This document shows positions 17,607 to 28,114 of a DNA stretch of 64,000 bases, piece after piece. The notes beneath the pieces are model-generated. The model saw only the letters and a list, made by a program, of their open reading frames with translations. It made no database searches and had not been told where the DNA came from. A program made the position numbers and the translations under genes. This stretch comes from Enterocloster aldenensis (GTDB lineage Bacteria > Bacillota > Clostridia > Lachnospirales > Lachnospiraceae), in NCBI RefSeq assembly GCF_003434055.1, contig NZ_QVEX01000013.1, positions 62,001 through 126,000 on the forward strand, read 5' to 3'. The number at the start of each line of letters is the position of its first letter. Within the stretch, counting starts at the first letter, position 1.

Positions 17607-18541
17607 AAAAGTACATCTTAAAACAAGAGAAATCAAAAAAGCCTTCCTACAAAGAAAGAGTTGTAAGCCAACTGTATAACTTAAGTAAAAATGTATTGTC
17701 TTTATTGTTAAGAAAGAAAAAATCTATCCCAGCTACTCATGCTTGAAGAATGGGGGGGGGGGGGGATACAGAAGCGGATGTGCTTATGAAATTCATAAAC
17801 AAAAGGGATTATAACGGCGAAATTGGGCTGTTAAATGCTGGATACGGTAAGAGACTGAATCTGATTTTAACGGGAAAATACAGATGAGAAGTTTGGGACT
17901 TTTCTGATGTAGATGTTCAGCCTTGCTGTTGCTGCCTAAGTTGAATCCATTCCCAATAGTACTACCAATGACAACCTTATCAATTCTACACCGCCATATT
18001 ACTAAAAATTGAAGGTTCCTCCATATTTGAATATGCAGTGGATTTTTTATCGTGGCAGGAAAGTAATATCCTTTTGGTTTCAGTAACTTCCTGTTTAGCA
18101 TCTAAAGGGCCGATAAGTACCGGGTCGTTAACCCCCTGTCTGAATTAGTTTGTACAAAGAAAAGACAGTATAATAAATCGGACAAATCATAAAGAAGTAC
18201 AATGTACGGAATAAGCCCAAAAAGAGAAGTACAATATGGAATATGGATATTTAGCACGGGAATCGGAAGGGGTGAATAAGACTACAAGGAAAATGTTCAT
18301 TAAATTAATGAGTGTTTTTTATATACGCGTTTGCAATCATTTAATTTCTTGGAAAGGATTCTATTAATTTCGAAAACATCTCTTATAGCAGTGTATCTTT
18401 TTACCTAATCATCATAATAAGTCTTATTCTGATTTGTACATTGATTAAATTAGTCGCTACTGGACGGACAGCCAGTAATGGTGATAATTTATTTCTCCCT
18501 TATAAGGATAACACACAGTAAGAGGCGGGCAGGATTATTGA
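17607..18541. other. Gene-poor region after the CRISPR array
   Basis: No convincing gene is seen. A 14-base G run occupies 17752-17765. Short open frames occur (for example 38 codons after the G run, and a 102-codon minus-strand frame at 17793-18101), but none has a ribosome-binding site and a recognisable product. The lower GC content differs from the flanking core genes. Confidence 0.6.
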
Positions 18542-18988
18542 CAGGAGGCTCTTGAGGGGAAAATCCTTGTAGAGGAATACATCGACAAATTTTCAGACCC
18601 AGAAAAGGCATCTGGAGAAAAGATTGTTCTGATGCCTTCCTACTTGCTGTTATGCGGGAGAAAGGGCGGACCTAAAGGTACTTCAAAGGTAACGGCAATC
18701 ACCTGCCAAAAGATTTATTGGATATGCGCACAGGCTGGTATCAAGGGAGGACCATTTATTGTAAGACTCCTTATTTTTACTGAAAATAAGATTTACAGTC
18801 TGACCGGGACAGATATAGAGCATGTTCAGAGGATAGCATATAAGCTTTATCAGTACATACCAAATGTTTTCAGCGGCTGCGATTCATTTTCCCTGTCTTA
18901 TGAATTGGAAAAAGCTTTTAGTAAAAATCCGGCGGAGTTTCTGGAGATTTATGAGAATAAAAAAAGAAAATCAAGAATGTTGGATTAA
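18542..18988 (+). pseudogene. Unrecognised protein, probably 5'-truncated remnant
   Basis: An open frame of 148 codons runs from just after a TGA at 18539 to a TAA at 18986-18988. The first ATG is at 18632, but the frame upstream also reads like protein (EGKILVEEYIDKFSDPEKAS), so the start is probably lost. The C-terminal half (KIYSLTGTDIEHVQRIAYKL, then charged and Lys-rich) looks like a real protein. I do not recognise the family. It lies in the decayed stretch between the CRISPR array and spo0A. Confidence 0.4.
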
Positions 18989-19600
18989 TGTCCGCCTGGT
19001 ACAGACATACAAAGGGCAGCCTGCCTCTGAGGACAGGCTGTCTTTTGCATCTGTTATATGAACCGGGACCACCTATGCTTACTGTCTGATATTGGACAAT
19101 AAACCGCATTTGTGTTGGATATTGGATACATAAAGTCCGTAATGAACGGGAAGCGGTGCCGGATGTACGATTATATGAATTAATATTATGGATACCAAAA
19201 CAGGAGTCAGATATAATTCAGCGTTATACAGCTAGTTTGTTTAAACATAATCTTATAACCTCATTTTATGACCTATGAGATTGTCATATGTCATGGGGCT
19301 TGCTTCCTGGTTATCCGCGGTCCAATGGATGAAATACCAATTTAGTGTTGTAAAGTATAGAATTATTTTGATAATATACCCAGCACATTTGGGGATGGTA
19401 CGGCATCTGCTAAGGAACGGTGTCTTATATAGGCGACTGGCAGGGGGGCTTTCTATACGCATTCCACAAAGAATCTGCGGTTTACAATCATCCTGCACCG
19501 ACAGGATTTTAAAATTTTCTGGTCCAAAAGACAGGGGGAAATCAATCTTCTGTGCGTTCTATATATTGCCTGTAGAAATATGGACATAATGGTCGAAAAA
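18989..19600. other. Intergenic DNA without recognisable gene
   Basis: Short overlapping frames on both strands (19253-19589) lack ribosome-binding sites and any familiar motif. I see nothing assignable here except the approach to the spo0A control region. Confidence 0.5.
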
Positions 19601-19631
19601 AGAGGAAAATGATAAAAAGTATGTCGAATTG
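19601..19631 (+). promoter_or_regulatory. Candidate sigma-H promoter of spo0A with overlapping 0A box
   Basis: AGAGGAAAA at 19601-19609 fits the sigma-H -35 consensus and GTCGAATTG at 19623-19631 fits the -10, with 13 bp between (the usual spacing is 11-13). TGTCGAA, a perfect Spo0A box, lies at 19622-19628 on top of the -10. This suggests stationary-phase transcription and autoregulation. Confidence 0.55.
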
Positions 19632-19694
19632 TGTAATATTCCCAAAAAAGTACTGGATATTAATTACAAATTTGTTAATAGATAAAACAAAATA

Positions 19695-19735
19695 TTGCAA
19701 AATATCACCCTCAATGATACAATGGTAATTCGACA
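19695..19735 (+). promoter_or_regulatory. Candidate sigma-A promoter of spo0A with downstream 0A box
   Basis: TTGCAA at 19695-19700 and TACAAT at 19718-19723 are exactly 17 bp apart. TTCGACA (a reverse-orientation Spo0A box) at 19729-19735 lies at the expected transcription start. Confidence 0.55.
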
Positions 19736-19755
19736 CGTGTCTAAAATTGCGACCA

Positions 19756-19801
19756 CGAATCTTATTATATATGCTATGGGGAGCATATATAATAAGATTC
19801 G
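19756..19801 (+). other. Perfect 20-bp inverted repeat in the spo0A 5' region
   Basis: Bases 19756-19775 and 19782-19801 are perfect reverse complements (arm ending ATATATGCT) around the loop ATGGGG. No T-run follows. It lies 116 bp before the spo0A start and downstream of both candidate promoters, so it would be transcribed. Confidence 0.85.
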
Positions 19802-19917
19802 CCAGGAGCTCAGGACGAATGATATGGATTTTTGTAAACCATAAGGTCGAAAATCAACTAACACATATTTTAGCAGGCAGTTTAGCATAGGCAAACAATT
19901 TTAGGAGGTAAAAGGAA

Positions 19918-20736
19918 GTGGAAAAGCTGAATGTTGCGATTGTTGATGACAATCCGCTGATTCTGAATACTCTGGATGAGCTGATTAACGCTGAAGATGG
20001 ATTATCCGTGATTGGAAAGGCTGACAATGGCGCAGATGCCATTGATATGATTGTAGATACAACGCCGGATATTGTGCTGTTGGATTTAGTTATGCCGAAA
20101 ATTGACGGTATATCTGTTGTGGAAAAGGTCAAGAGCGAACATACATTTATGAAAAACCCTGCGTTTATCATTTTAAGTGCGGTAGGCGGGGAACAGATGA
20201 CAGAAGATGCGTTTAAAGCAGGCGCCAACTACTATTTGATGAAGCCTTTTGACAAAGAAATCCTGGTGAATAAAATTCGTCATATTGGAAAACTGCCTGA
20301 AAAACAGATGACTGGTAAGGTGGTAGCTGCTCCATTTGAACCCGGAGAGGAATCACATATTACCAGGGAAGAGTACATGAAGGAGCATCTTGAGACAGAT
20401 ATCACGAAAATGCTCCATGAACTTGGGATACCTGCCCATATCAAGGGTTATCAGTATCTGAGGGATGCAATCGCCATGTCCGTGGAGGACCAGGAGATGA
20501 TGAGCTCGGTCACGAAAATCCTCTACCCTGCCATTGCCAAACGCAACCAGACAACTGCAAGCCGTGTGGAAAGAGCCATCCGACATGCCATTGAGGTTGC
20601 ATGGGGAAGAGGGAAAATGGAGACCATTGACGAGGTGTTCGGGTATACAATCAGCACAGGGAAAGGCAAACCCACCAACTCCGAGTTCATTGCCTTGATT
20701 TCAGATAAAATATTGTTAGAATATAAAAAAATTTAA
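19918..20736 (+). CDS. spo0A: Spo0A, master regulator of sporulation
   Basis: Spo0A is a response regulator that, when phosphorylated, binds 0A boxes and launches sporulation. The 272 residues have a receiver domain ([11 protein letters not shown] acidic pocket; phospho-Asp in [14 protein letters not shown]; switch Lys in YLMKPFDKE) and the Spo0A DNA-binding domain with [16 protein letters not shown] and the recognition helix region [20 protein letters not shown]. The start is GTG at 19918 with TTAGGAGG upstream. It normally follows spoIVB directly. Confidence 0.98.
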   Translation: MEKLNVAIVDDNPLILNTLDELINAEDGLSVIGKADNGADAIDMIVDTTPDIVLLDLVMPKIDGISVVEKVKSEHTFMKNPAFIILSAVGGEQMTEDAFKAGANYYLMKPFDKEILVNKIRHIGKLPEKQMTGKVVAAPFEPGEESHITREEYMKEHLETDITKMLHELGIPAHIKGYQYLRDAIAMSVEDQEMMSSVTKILYPAIAKRNQTTASRVERAIRHAIEVAWGRGKMETIDEVFGYTISTGKGKPTNSEFIALISDKILLEYKKI

Positions 20737-20833
20737 AACAATTCCATCAGAAAGAACTTCCTAATTTCGGTAAAATACGGTATACTATATGGAAAGGCAT
20801 AAGGAACCTGTTCGTCAGGAGAGGGAGGTTTGG

Positions 20834-22279
20834 ATGAAGAAAATACTATTTGCAGCTTCAGAAGCAGTGCCGTTTATCAAAACAGGAGGACTGGCAGACG
20901 TGGTTGGCTCTCTGCCCAAATGCTTTGACAAAGAGTATTTCGATGTAAGGGTCATGATACCAAAGTACCTGTGCATAAAGGAACAGTGGCGTTCCAAGAT
21001 GGAATACGTGGACCATTTTTATATGGATTTCCTGGGACAGAGCCGCTACGTAGGCATCCTCAAGTACGTCCATGAAGGCATTACTTTTTATTTTATTGAT
21101 AATGAAAGCTATTTTAACGGTCCCAAACCATATGGAGACTGGTACTGGGATTTGGAGAAATTCTGCTTTTTCTGCAGGGCAGCCTTGTCCGCACTGCCTG
21201 TTATTGGATTCCAGCCTGATGTAGTGCACTGCCATGACTGGCAGACAGGACTGATACCCGTGCTTCTTAAGGATAAGTTCCATGAGGGTGATTTCTTCCG
21301 TGACATGAAGTCCGTCATTACAATCCATAACCTTAAGTTCCAGGGCGTATGGGATGTTAAGACAATCCAGCGCTTTACGGAACTGCCCAGCTACTACTTT
21401 ACTCCGGATAAGCTGGAGGCATATAAGGACGGTAATCTGTTAAAGGGCGGCATTGTGTTTGCAGATGCCATTACCACGGTAAGCGATACCTACGCGGAAG
21501 AGATTAAGATGCCATTCTATGGAGAGGGCCTGGACGGACTTATGAGATCCAGGGCAAATAGCCTGAGGGGCATTGTCAACGGGATTGACTACGATGAATT
21601 CAACCCTGAGACGGACCCGTATATTGTCCAGAAGTACAATGCCAAGAATTTCCGTAAGGAAAAGGCAAAGAATAAAAAGGCGCTCCAGGAGGAACTGGGA
21701 CTGCCTGTGGATGAGAAGAAGTTCATGGTGGGAATTGTCTCACGGCTCACGGACCAGAAGGGCCTGGATTTGATTCAGGGCGTCATGGATGAACTGTGTA
21801 ATGATAACATGCAGCTGGTGGTCCTGGGAACCGGTGACGAGAGATATGAGAACATGTTCCGTCATTATGACTGGAAGTATCATGATAAGGTATCTGCCCA
21901 GATTTATTATTCTGAGCCCATGTCACATAAGATTTACGCTGCATGTGATGCATTCCTGATGCCGTCCCTGTTTGAGCCGTGTGGTTTGAGCCAGCTCATG
22001 TCCCTTCGTTATGGGACAGTGCCCATTGTCAGGGAGACCGGCGGATTAAAGGATACGGTTGAGCCATATAATGAATATGAGGGCGCCGGCACCGGATTTT
22101 CATTTGCAAATTACAATGCCCATGAGATGTTGGGCAGTGTGCGGTATGCAATGTATATATACTACAATAAGCGCCGTGAGTGGAATAAGATTATTGACAG
22201 GGCCATGGCTAAGGATTATTCCTGGTCAACCTCTGCCGCCAAGTATCAGGAACTTTATGATTGGCTGATTGGATATTGA
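20834..22279 (+). CDS. glgA: Glycogen synthase (ADP-glucose type, GT5)
   Basis: GlgA transfers glucose from ADP-glucose to growing alpha-1,4-glucan. The 481 residues begin MKKILFAASEAVPFIKTGGL, including the KTGGL ADP-glucose loop, with HCHDWQTGLIP, and C-terminal SLFEPCGLSQLMSLRYGTVP and RETGGLKDTV. ATG 20834 has GGGAGG 5 nt upstream. The upstream ATG at 20789 falls on the likely -10 box TATACT (20781-20786). No other glg genes are adjacent. Confidence 0.96.
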   Translation: MKKILFAASEAVPFIKTGGLADVVGSLPKCFDKEYFDVRVMIPKYLCIKEQWRSKMEYVDHFYMDFLGQSRYVGILKYVHEGITFYFIDNESYFNGPKPYGDWYWDLEKFCFFCRAALSALPVIGFQPDVVHCHDWQTGLIPVLLKDKFHEGDFFRDMKSVITIHNLKFQGVWDVKTIQRFTELPSYYFTPDKLEAYKDGNLLKGGIVFADAITTVSDTYAEEIKMPFYGEGLDGLMRSRANSLRGIVNGIDYDEFNPETDPYIVQKYNAKNFRKEKAKNKKALQEELGLPVDEKKFMVGIVSRLTDQKGLDLIQGVMDELCNDNMQLVVLGTGDERYENMFRHYDWKYHDKVSAQIYYSEPMSHKIYAACDAFLMPSLFEPCGLSQLMSLRYGTVPIVRETGGLKDTVEPYNEYEGAGTGFSFANYNAHEMLGSVRYAMYIYYNKRREWNKIIDRAMAKDYSWSTSAAKYQELYDWLIGY

Positions 22280-22330
22280 CAGCGGACCTGAAATGTCAGA
22301 TAATGTATCTGATAAAAGAAGAAAGGTGTG

Positions 22331-22849
22331 ATGCCCATGGAGCCGTCCGGATTATATGACTACACGGGGGACCAGGAATATATGGAATGTGTCAGGGACA
22401 TTTTAGAGCATCCTGTATTCCAGTCTATGGATCAATATATACAGCATGGGACTACCACATGTAAAGCCCACTGTATACAGGTTTCATATTTAGGATATAA
22501 GTTATGTAAAAGGTTTGGAGGAAATTGGAGAAGCGCTGCGAGAGCAGGGCTTCTCCATGATTTGTTTTTATACGATTGGCATACACATGCCAGGGAGACG
22601 GGGAAGCATTTCCATGGGTTTACCCATCCCAAAGAAGCGCTCCGCAATGCAGGGAAGTATTTTGAACTGACAGGGGAAGAGGAGGTAATCATCCTCCGCC
22701 ATATGTGGCCCCTGACGCCCATACCGCCTGTGACCAAGGCCGGATATGCCGTGACATGCGCGGATAAGCTATGCAGTACATTGGAGACAACGGCCCGGTT
22801 TAAGCGCTGGCTGATGATGTGCTTTTTTGCACAGCCGGCCAGACGTTAG
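22331..22849 (+). CDS. HD-domain metal-dependent phosphohydrolase
   Basis: This 172-aa cytoplasmic protein has a small HD fold: HGTTTCKAHCIQVSYLGYKL (first His), the metal motif LLHDLFLYDWH, HPKEALRNAGKY and the late Asp in AVTCADKLCSTLE. The substrate is unknown; family members are often nucleotidases or act in nucleotide signalling. The start is ATG 22331 (a GTG one codon earlier is possible), after GAAAGG. It lies between glgA and the YuiD-like gene in the same direction. Confidence 0.8.
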   Translation: MPMEPSGLYDYTGDQEYMECVRDILEHPVFQSMDQYIQHGTTTCKAHCIQVSYLGYKLCKRFGGNWRSAARAGLLHDLFLYDWHTHARETGKHFHGFTHPKEALRNAGKYFELTGEEEVIILRHMWPLTPIPPVTKAGYAVTCADKLCSTLETTARFKRWLMMCFFAQPARR

Positions 22850-22873
22850 CGAAAGGGGAAAGAGAAAAACAAT

Positions 22874-23338
22874 ATGAATGTTTGGACAGAAATGCTTGGC
22901 AATCAGGTTCTTGTCAGCGCGGTGATGGGATGGGTGGTTGCCCAGTTCCTCAAGACACTGATTGACTTTGCTCTCAATAAAAGCTTTAATGCGGAGCGTT
23001 TGGTGGGGTCAGGCGGCATGCCCAGTTCCCACTCAGCCACTGTGTGCGGCATGACCACGGCCGCCATGCTGAAATATGGGGTTGGCTCCTTTGAATTTGC
23101 AGTGTCATTTGTGGTGTCCATGGTTGTCATGTATGATGCCATCGGAGTGAGGCGCGAGACCGGTAAGCAGGCCAAGCTTCTCAACTCCATCCTGAATGAG
23201 AATCCGCTGAAACTGAAGCTGAACGCGGAGGTGCTTCAGGAGAAGCTTAAGGAGTATGTGGGACATACGCCTCTTCAGGTCATGGCTGGTGCGATTCTTG
23301 GAATTTTGCTGGCCCTGGGAATGAATCCTTACTTTTAG
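22874..23338 (+). CDS. Divergent PAP2-family membrane protein (YuiD/DUF212)
   Basis: The 154-residue membrane protein contains the family signature GGMPSSHSATVCGMTTAAM and MVVMYDAIGVRRETGKQAK. It has three to four hydrophobic segments, including the C-terminal MAGAILGILLALGM. The phosphatase-like motif resembles PAP2 enzymes, but the activity is unproven for the family. GAAAGGGG lies upstream. Confidence 0.88.
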   Translation: MNVWTEMLGNQVLVSAVMGWVVAQFLKTLIDFALNKSFNAERLVGSGGMPSSHSATVCGMTTAAMLKYGVGSFEFAVSFVVSMVVMYDAIGVRRETGKQAKLLNSILNENPLKLKLNAEVLQEKLKEYVGHTPLQVMAGAILGILLALGMNPYF

Positions 23339-23385
23339 TGTGTTGGGGGATAGCGTCACATTAGACAGGAAGGACAGAAGATACA

Positions 23386-23937
23386 ATGGATATTTATAGT
23401 TTCATCAACTGGTTTTTTATGTATAGTTTCCTTGGATATTTACTGGAATGTGTCGTTCTCAGTGTTGAATATAAGCGGCCTGTGGTGGACCGTGGCTTTG
23501 GCCATGGCCCCTTTTGCATCATATATGGGTTTGGTGCCCTGGGAGCGTGTATGCTTCTAAGCCCGGTCTCAGGAAGGCCGGTTGAGCTTTATACGGCATC
23601 CATGGCCATGGCTACGACCCTGGAACTGGTGACTGCCAATATCATGGTGCGCCTGTTTGGCGCATTTTGGTGGGATTACAGCCATAAGGCATTTAATTAT
23701 AAAGGAATGGTATGTCTGGAGAGCAGTCTGGCCTGGGGGCTTTTGGGCCTGTTTTTCTTCTATGTGCTGGACAGCAGGGTCCGCACCCTGGTAATCCGCA
23801 TACCCGGTAATCTTGGCAGTATGCTGGCAGTGGGGCTGACGGTATTCTACCTGGTGGATTTCATACACTGCCTGAGGCTTCGGATGGGCGGTATGGAAGA
23901 AGAGGAGCCGGTGATTGGTCGCCTCAAGGTTTATTGA
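23386..23937 (+). CDS. Putative ABC-transporter type IV-like membrane protein (CmpB family)
   Basis: The 183-residue protein begins FINWFFMYSFLGYLLECVVL and shows DRGFGHGPFCIIYGFGA, characteristic of the PF06541 membrane family found widely in Lachnospiraceae. About five transmembrane segments are predicted by eye. The function is not established despite the family name; no ATPase partner is nearby. Confidence 0.8.
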   Translation: MDIYSFINWFFMYSFLGYLLECVVLSVEYKRPVVDRGFGHGPFCIIYGFGALGACMLLSPVSGRPVELYTASMAMATTLELVTANIMVRLFGAFWWDYSHKAFNYKGMVCLESSLAWGLLGLFFFYVLDSRVRTLVIRIPGNLGSMLAVGLTVFYLVDFIHCLRLRMGGMEEEEPVIGRLKVY

Positions 23938-24023
23938 TTGGTCAGTCATAGTGAAAGGACAGGTATGTCCATGACTCATTTGTCAAATGATGGGCGGCAT
24001 GGAGATTATGATAGGAGAACGGC

Positions 24024-24638
24024 ATGAATGGAAATGAACAATGGGGCGGATACCATGTTGTACTGGCGTCCGCCTCTCCCAGGAGAAAGGAACTCCTGAA
24101 TCAGATTGGTATTTTTCCGGAAATCAGGCCCAGCCAGATGGAGGAAGAGACGGTTGAGAAAAAGCCTGAGCAGGTGGTCATGGAGCTGTCCAGGCAGAAG
24201 GCGGAGGACATAGCGGCCGGATGCGGGACAGGCACCATGGTAATCGGAGCAGATACCGTGGTGGCTGTGGGCAACGAGATTCTTGGAAAGCCAGGAACCC
24301 CTATGAGGGCTTATGAGATGATAGGGAAACTTCAGGGCAGGACCCATCAGGTTTATACGGGCGTGACCGTGCTTCTATGCCTGGAAGAGGGAAGGACCCA
24401 TGGGATTACCTTTGCTGAGAAGACAGATGTCCATGTGTATCCCATGACACCCAGGGAAATGAGTGAATACGCAGAATGCGGCGAGCCTCTTGACAAGGCC
24501 GGCGCATATGGGATACAGGGCCGGTTTGCGGCCTATATAAAGGGCATTGACGGAGATTATGCAAATGTGGTGGGCCTGCCTCTGGGGCGGCTGAATCAGG
24601 AGATAAAAGGGCTTTTGGAGGACAGGGAAGATGATTAA
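24024..24638 (+). CDS. maf: Maf nucleoside triphosphate pyrophosphatase
   Basis: Maf proteins hydrolyse non-canonical or modified NTPs (dTTP/UTP or m7GTP subgroups) and affect septum formation. The 204 residues show the substrate-loop signature VVLASASPRRKELLNQIG, the catalytic VIGADTVVAVGNEILGKP, and DKAGAYGIQG. The ATG at 24024 is preceded by AGGAGAACGGC. It overlaps the next gene by 8 bp. Confidence 0.95.
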   Translation: MNGNEQWGGYHVVLASASPRRKELLNQIGIFPEIRPSQMEEETVEKKPEQVVMELSRQKAEDIAAGCGTGTMVIGADTVVAVGNEILGKPGTPMRAYEMIGKLQGRTHQVYTGVTVLLCLEEGRTHGITFAEKTDVHVYPMTPREMSEYAECGEPLDKAGAYGIQGRFAAYIKGIDGDYANVVGLPLGRLNQEIKGLLEDREDD

Positions 24639-25416
24639 ACTGATTGTTTCGGATGTGGATGGAACCCTTGTACCGGACGGTTCGTCAAAGATTAATCCAG
24701 AAGTATTTGATACCATTTTAAAACTGCGTGAAAAAGGCATTCAGTTTGCCATTGCCAGCGGAAGACCCTGGGCCAGCGTGGAACATGCCTTTGAACCGGT
24801 TAAGAGGAAGATATTTTATGTTGCCAACAATGGGGCGTATGTGGGATGCTGCGGCAGAAGCCTTTATGTGTACTCAATTGAACAGGAACTGGTCCACCGC
24901 ATAATCAAGAAGGTCCGCAGGTATCCTGACCTGGAGGTTGTGTATGCGGGCGCCAATGGGGATTACCTGGAATCTTCCAATGAAAGGCTGATGAACTGGC
25001 TGATTGAGAGTTACAAGTTCAACCTGACGCGGGTGGATGACCTTCTTGGATTGGATGAGCCGTGTGTAAAGGTATCCATTTATAAATCCCAGGGAATTGA
25101 AGCCGCCAGCAGGGATATATACGAAGAATTTAAGGACGAACTGAAGATGTCCTGCGCAGGCGATATGTGGATGGACTGCATGGCCAAGGGCGTGAATAAA
25201 GGAAGGGCAATCCGTACAATCCAGGAAAGCCTGCACATAAAGCCTGAAGAGACAATGGCATTCGGGGACCAGCTCAATGACATGGAGATGCTGGAACAGG
25301 CATATTACAGTTTTGCAGTGGCCAATGCAAGGGATGAGGTGAGGAAGGCAGCCAGGTTCCAGGCGGACAGTAATGAGAATGATGGTGTGCTCAAAATCCT
25401 GAAACACCTGCTTTGA
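24631..25416 (+). CDS. Cof-type HAD-IIB phosphatase
   Basis: This cytoplasmic HAD hydrolase of 261 residues has motif I VSDVDGTLVPDG, motif II/III IASGRPW with a Lys in CMAKGVNKG, and motif IV FGDQLNDMEML. Cof enzymes dephosphorylate sugar phosphates, PLP or FMN; the substrate is not predictable here. The start lies inside the maf 3' end with GGAGGACAGGGAAG upstream, so the two are translationally coupled. Confidence 0.93.
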   Translation: MIKLIVSDVDGTLVPDGSSKINPEVFDTILKLREKGIQFAIASGRPWASVEHAFEPVKRKIFYVANNGAYVGCCGRSLYVYSIEQELVHRIIKKVRRYPDLEVVYAGANGDYLESSNERLMNWLIESYKFNLTRVDDLLGLDEPCVKVSIYKSQGIEAASRDIYEEFKDELKMSCAGDMWMDCMAKGVNKGRAIRTIQESLHIKPEETMAFGDQLNDMEMLEQAYYSFAVANARDEVRKAARFQADSNENDGVLKILKHLL

Positions 25417-25429
25417 AAGGAGTTCCGTA

Positions 25430-26437
25430 TTGGACATAAGTAAAATAACAAGAGTACGGGGGATGAAAAAGCGGGCTGTCTATATGTATCTGGCGATGTG
25501 TCTGGCATTGGCTCTGTCTGTCACGGGCTGTTCTAAAAAAACAGTGTCATCCGACGGCGTAAGGACAGTTGAAAAGGATTACACAAAGGGACAGATCATG
25601 GTTGTTGCAGCCACGGAACGCAACCGGTACCAGAATATATATACCAGCCAACTGTGGTCTGTTAAGGCAGATGACAGCGGCGCCACGTTTGAGGAAAAAC
25701 TGCTGGGACAGATTGAACAGTTCCTCATTGAGCTGGGGACCACCAACCTTATGGCGGATGAACAGGGGATAGAACTGACAGGGCAGGAAAAGGACAGCCT
25801 GAAGGCCCTGGCAAAAGAATATTACCGCGGCCTGTCGGAGCAGGACCGGGATTACATGGGTGTGACTGAAAGCGAGGTCTATGACCTGTACTGCGAGTAT
25901 TACCGGGCAGATAAGCTGGTGGCGGAGCTTACAAGGGATGAGAATCTGGAGGTGAGCGATGCCGAGGCAAAAGTAATCCAGGTACAACAGATTGTGCTGG
26001 ATTCCAGGGAACGCGCTGAGGATATCCTGTCCCAGGTACAGCAGGAAAATGCCGACTTTGCCAACATTGCGTCCAGAAGTTCAAGGGATGTGCAGATTAA
26101 CCATACCATGGAATGGAGCAGTGACATGGATATCAGGGAGGAAGCTGCATTTACACTTGAACAGGATGAAATCAGTGATATCCTTGAACAGGATGGAAAA
26201 TATTACGTCCTTAAGTGTACCAATGCTTATGACGAGGAAGCTACTGCAGCGAGAAAAAGCATGCTGGCTCAGGAAAAAAAGACGAAGGCATTTCTTGCCA
26301 TTTATGAACCTTTTGTAAGGAAACATACTGTAAAACTCAAGGATAATCTGGAAGAGATTGTGGATTTCTCCAAGGGGCAGGGGTGTACTTCTGATAACTT
26401 TTTTCAGATGTACCATAATTATTTTACGGTCCGTTAG
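25430..26437 (+). CDS. Lipoprotein peptidyl-prolyl isomerase (PrsA/SurA-like parvulin)
   Basis: This extracytoplasmic foldase candidate has 335 residues. A signal with lipobox LSVTGC anchors it to the membrane. A SurA_N-like helical region follows, then a parvulin domain (IQVQQIVLDSRERAEDIL through EQDEISDILEQDGKYYVLK). The start is TTG at 25430, 7 nt after GAAAGGAG; an ATG at 25463 would also keep the signal peptide. It is likely cotranscribed with maf and the HAD gene. Confidence 0.87.
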   Translation: MDISKITRVRGMKKRAVYMYLAMCLALALSVTGCSKKTVSSDGVRTVEKDYTKGQIMVVAATERNRYQNIYTSQLWSVKADDSGATFEEKLLGQIEQFLIELGTTNLMADEQGIELTGQEKDSLKALAKEYYRGLSEQDRDYMGVTESEVYDLYCEYYRADKLVAELTRDENLEVSDAEAKVIQVQQIVLDSRERAEDILSQVQQENADFANIASRSSRDVQINHTMEWSSDMDIREEAAFTLEQDEISDILEQDGKYYVLKCTNAYDEEATAARKSMLAQEKKTKAFLAIYEPFVRKHTVKLKDNLEEIVDFSKGQGCTSDNFFQMYHNYFTVR

Positions 26438-26489
26438 GATTTGCCGGACAATTGACTGGCATCAGATGCAATGGTTGTGTATGGATAAG

Positions 26490-26525
26490 GGACAGCAGAC
26501 AGATGTAAGAATCCGTCTGCTGTCC
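26490..26525. terminator. Bidirectional terminator between convergent genes
   Basis: GGACAGCAGACAGAT and ATCCGTCTGCTGTCC form a 15-bp stem with one mismatch around GTAAGA. It lies between the prsA-like gene (+) and collagen-like gene 1 (-), with TGTTCAGTTT after it. Confidence 0.75.
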
Positions 26526-26572
26526 TGTTCAGTTTATATTGGCCTGAACCGTACTTCCCGTCATGCGGTAAA

Positions 26573-28114
<1,542 letters not shown>

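Noticed and set aside
17793-18101. 102-codon minus-strand frame after the array
   Set aside because: No start signal and no recognisable domain; probably decayed DNA.
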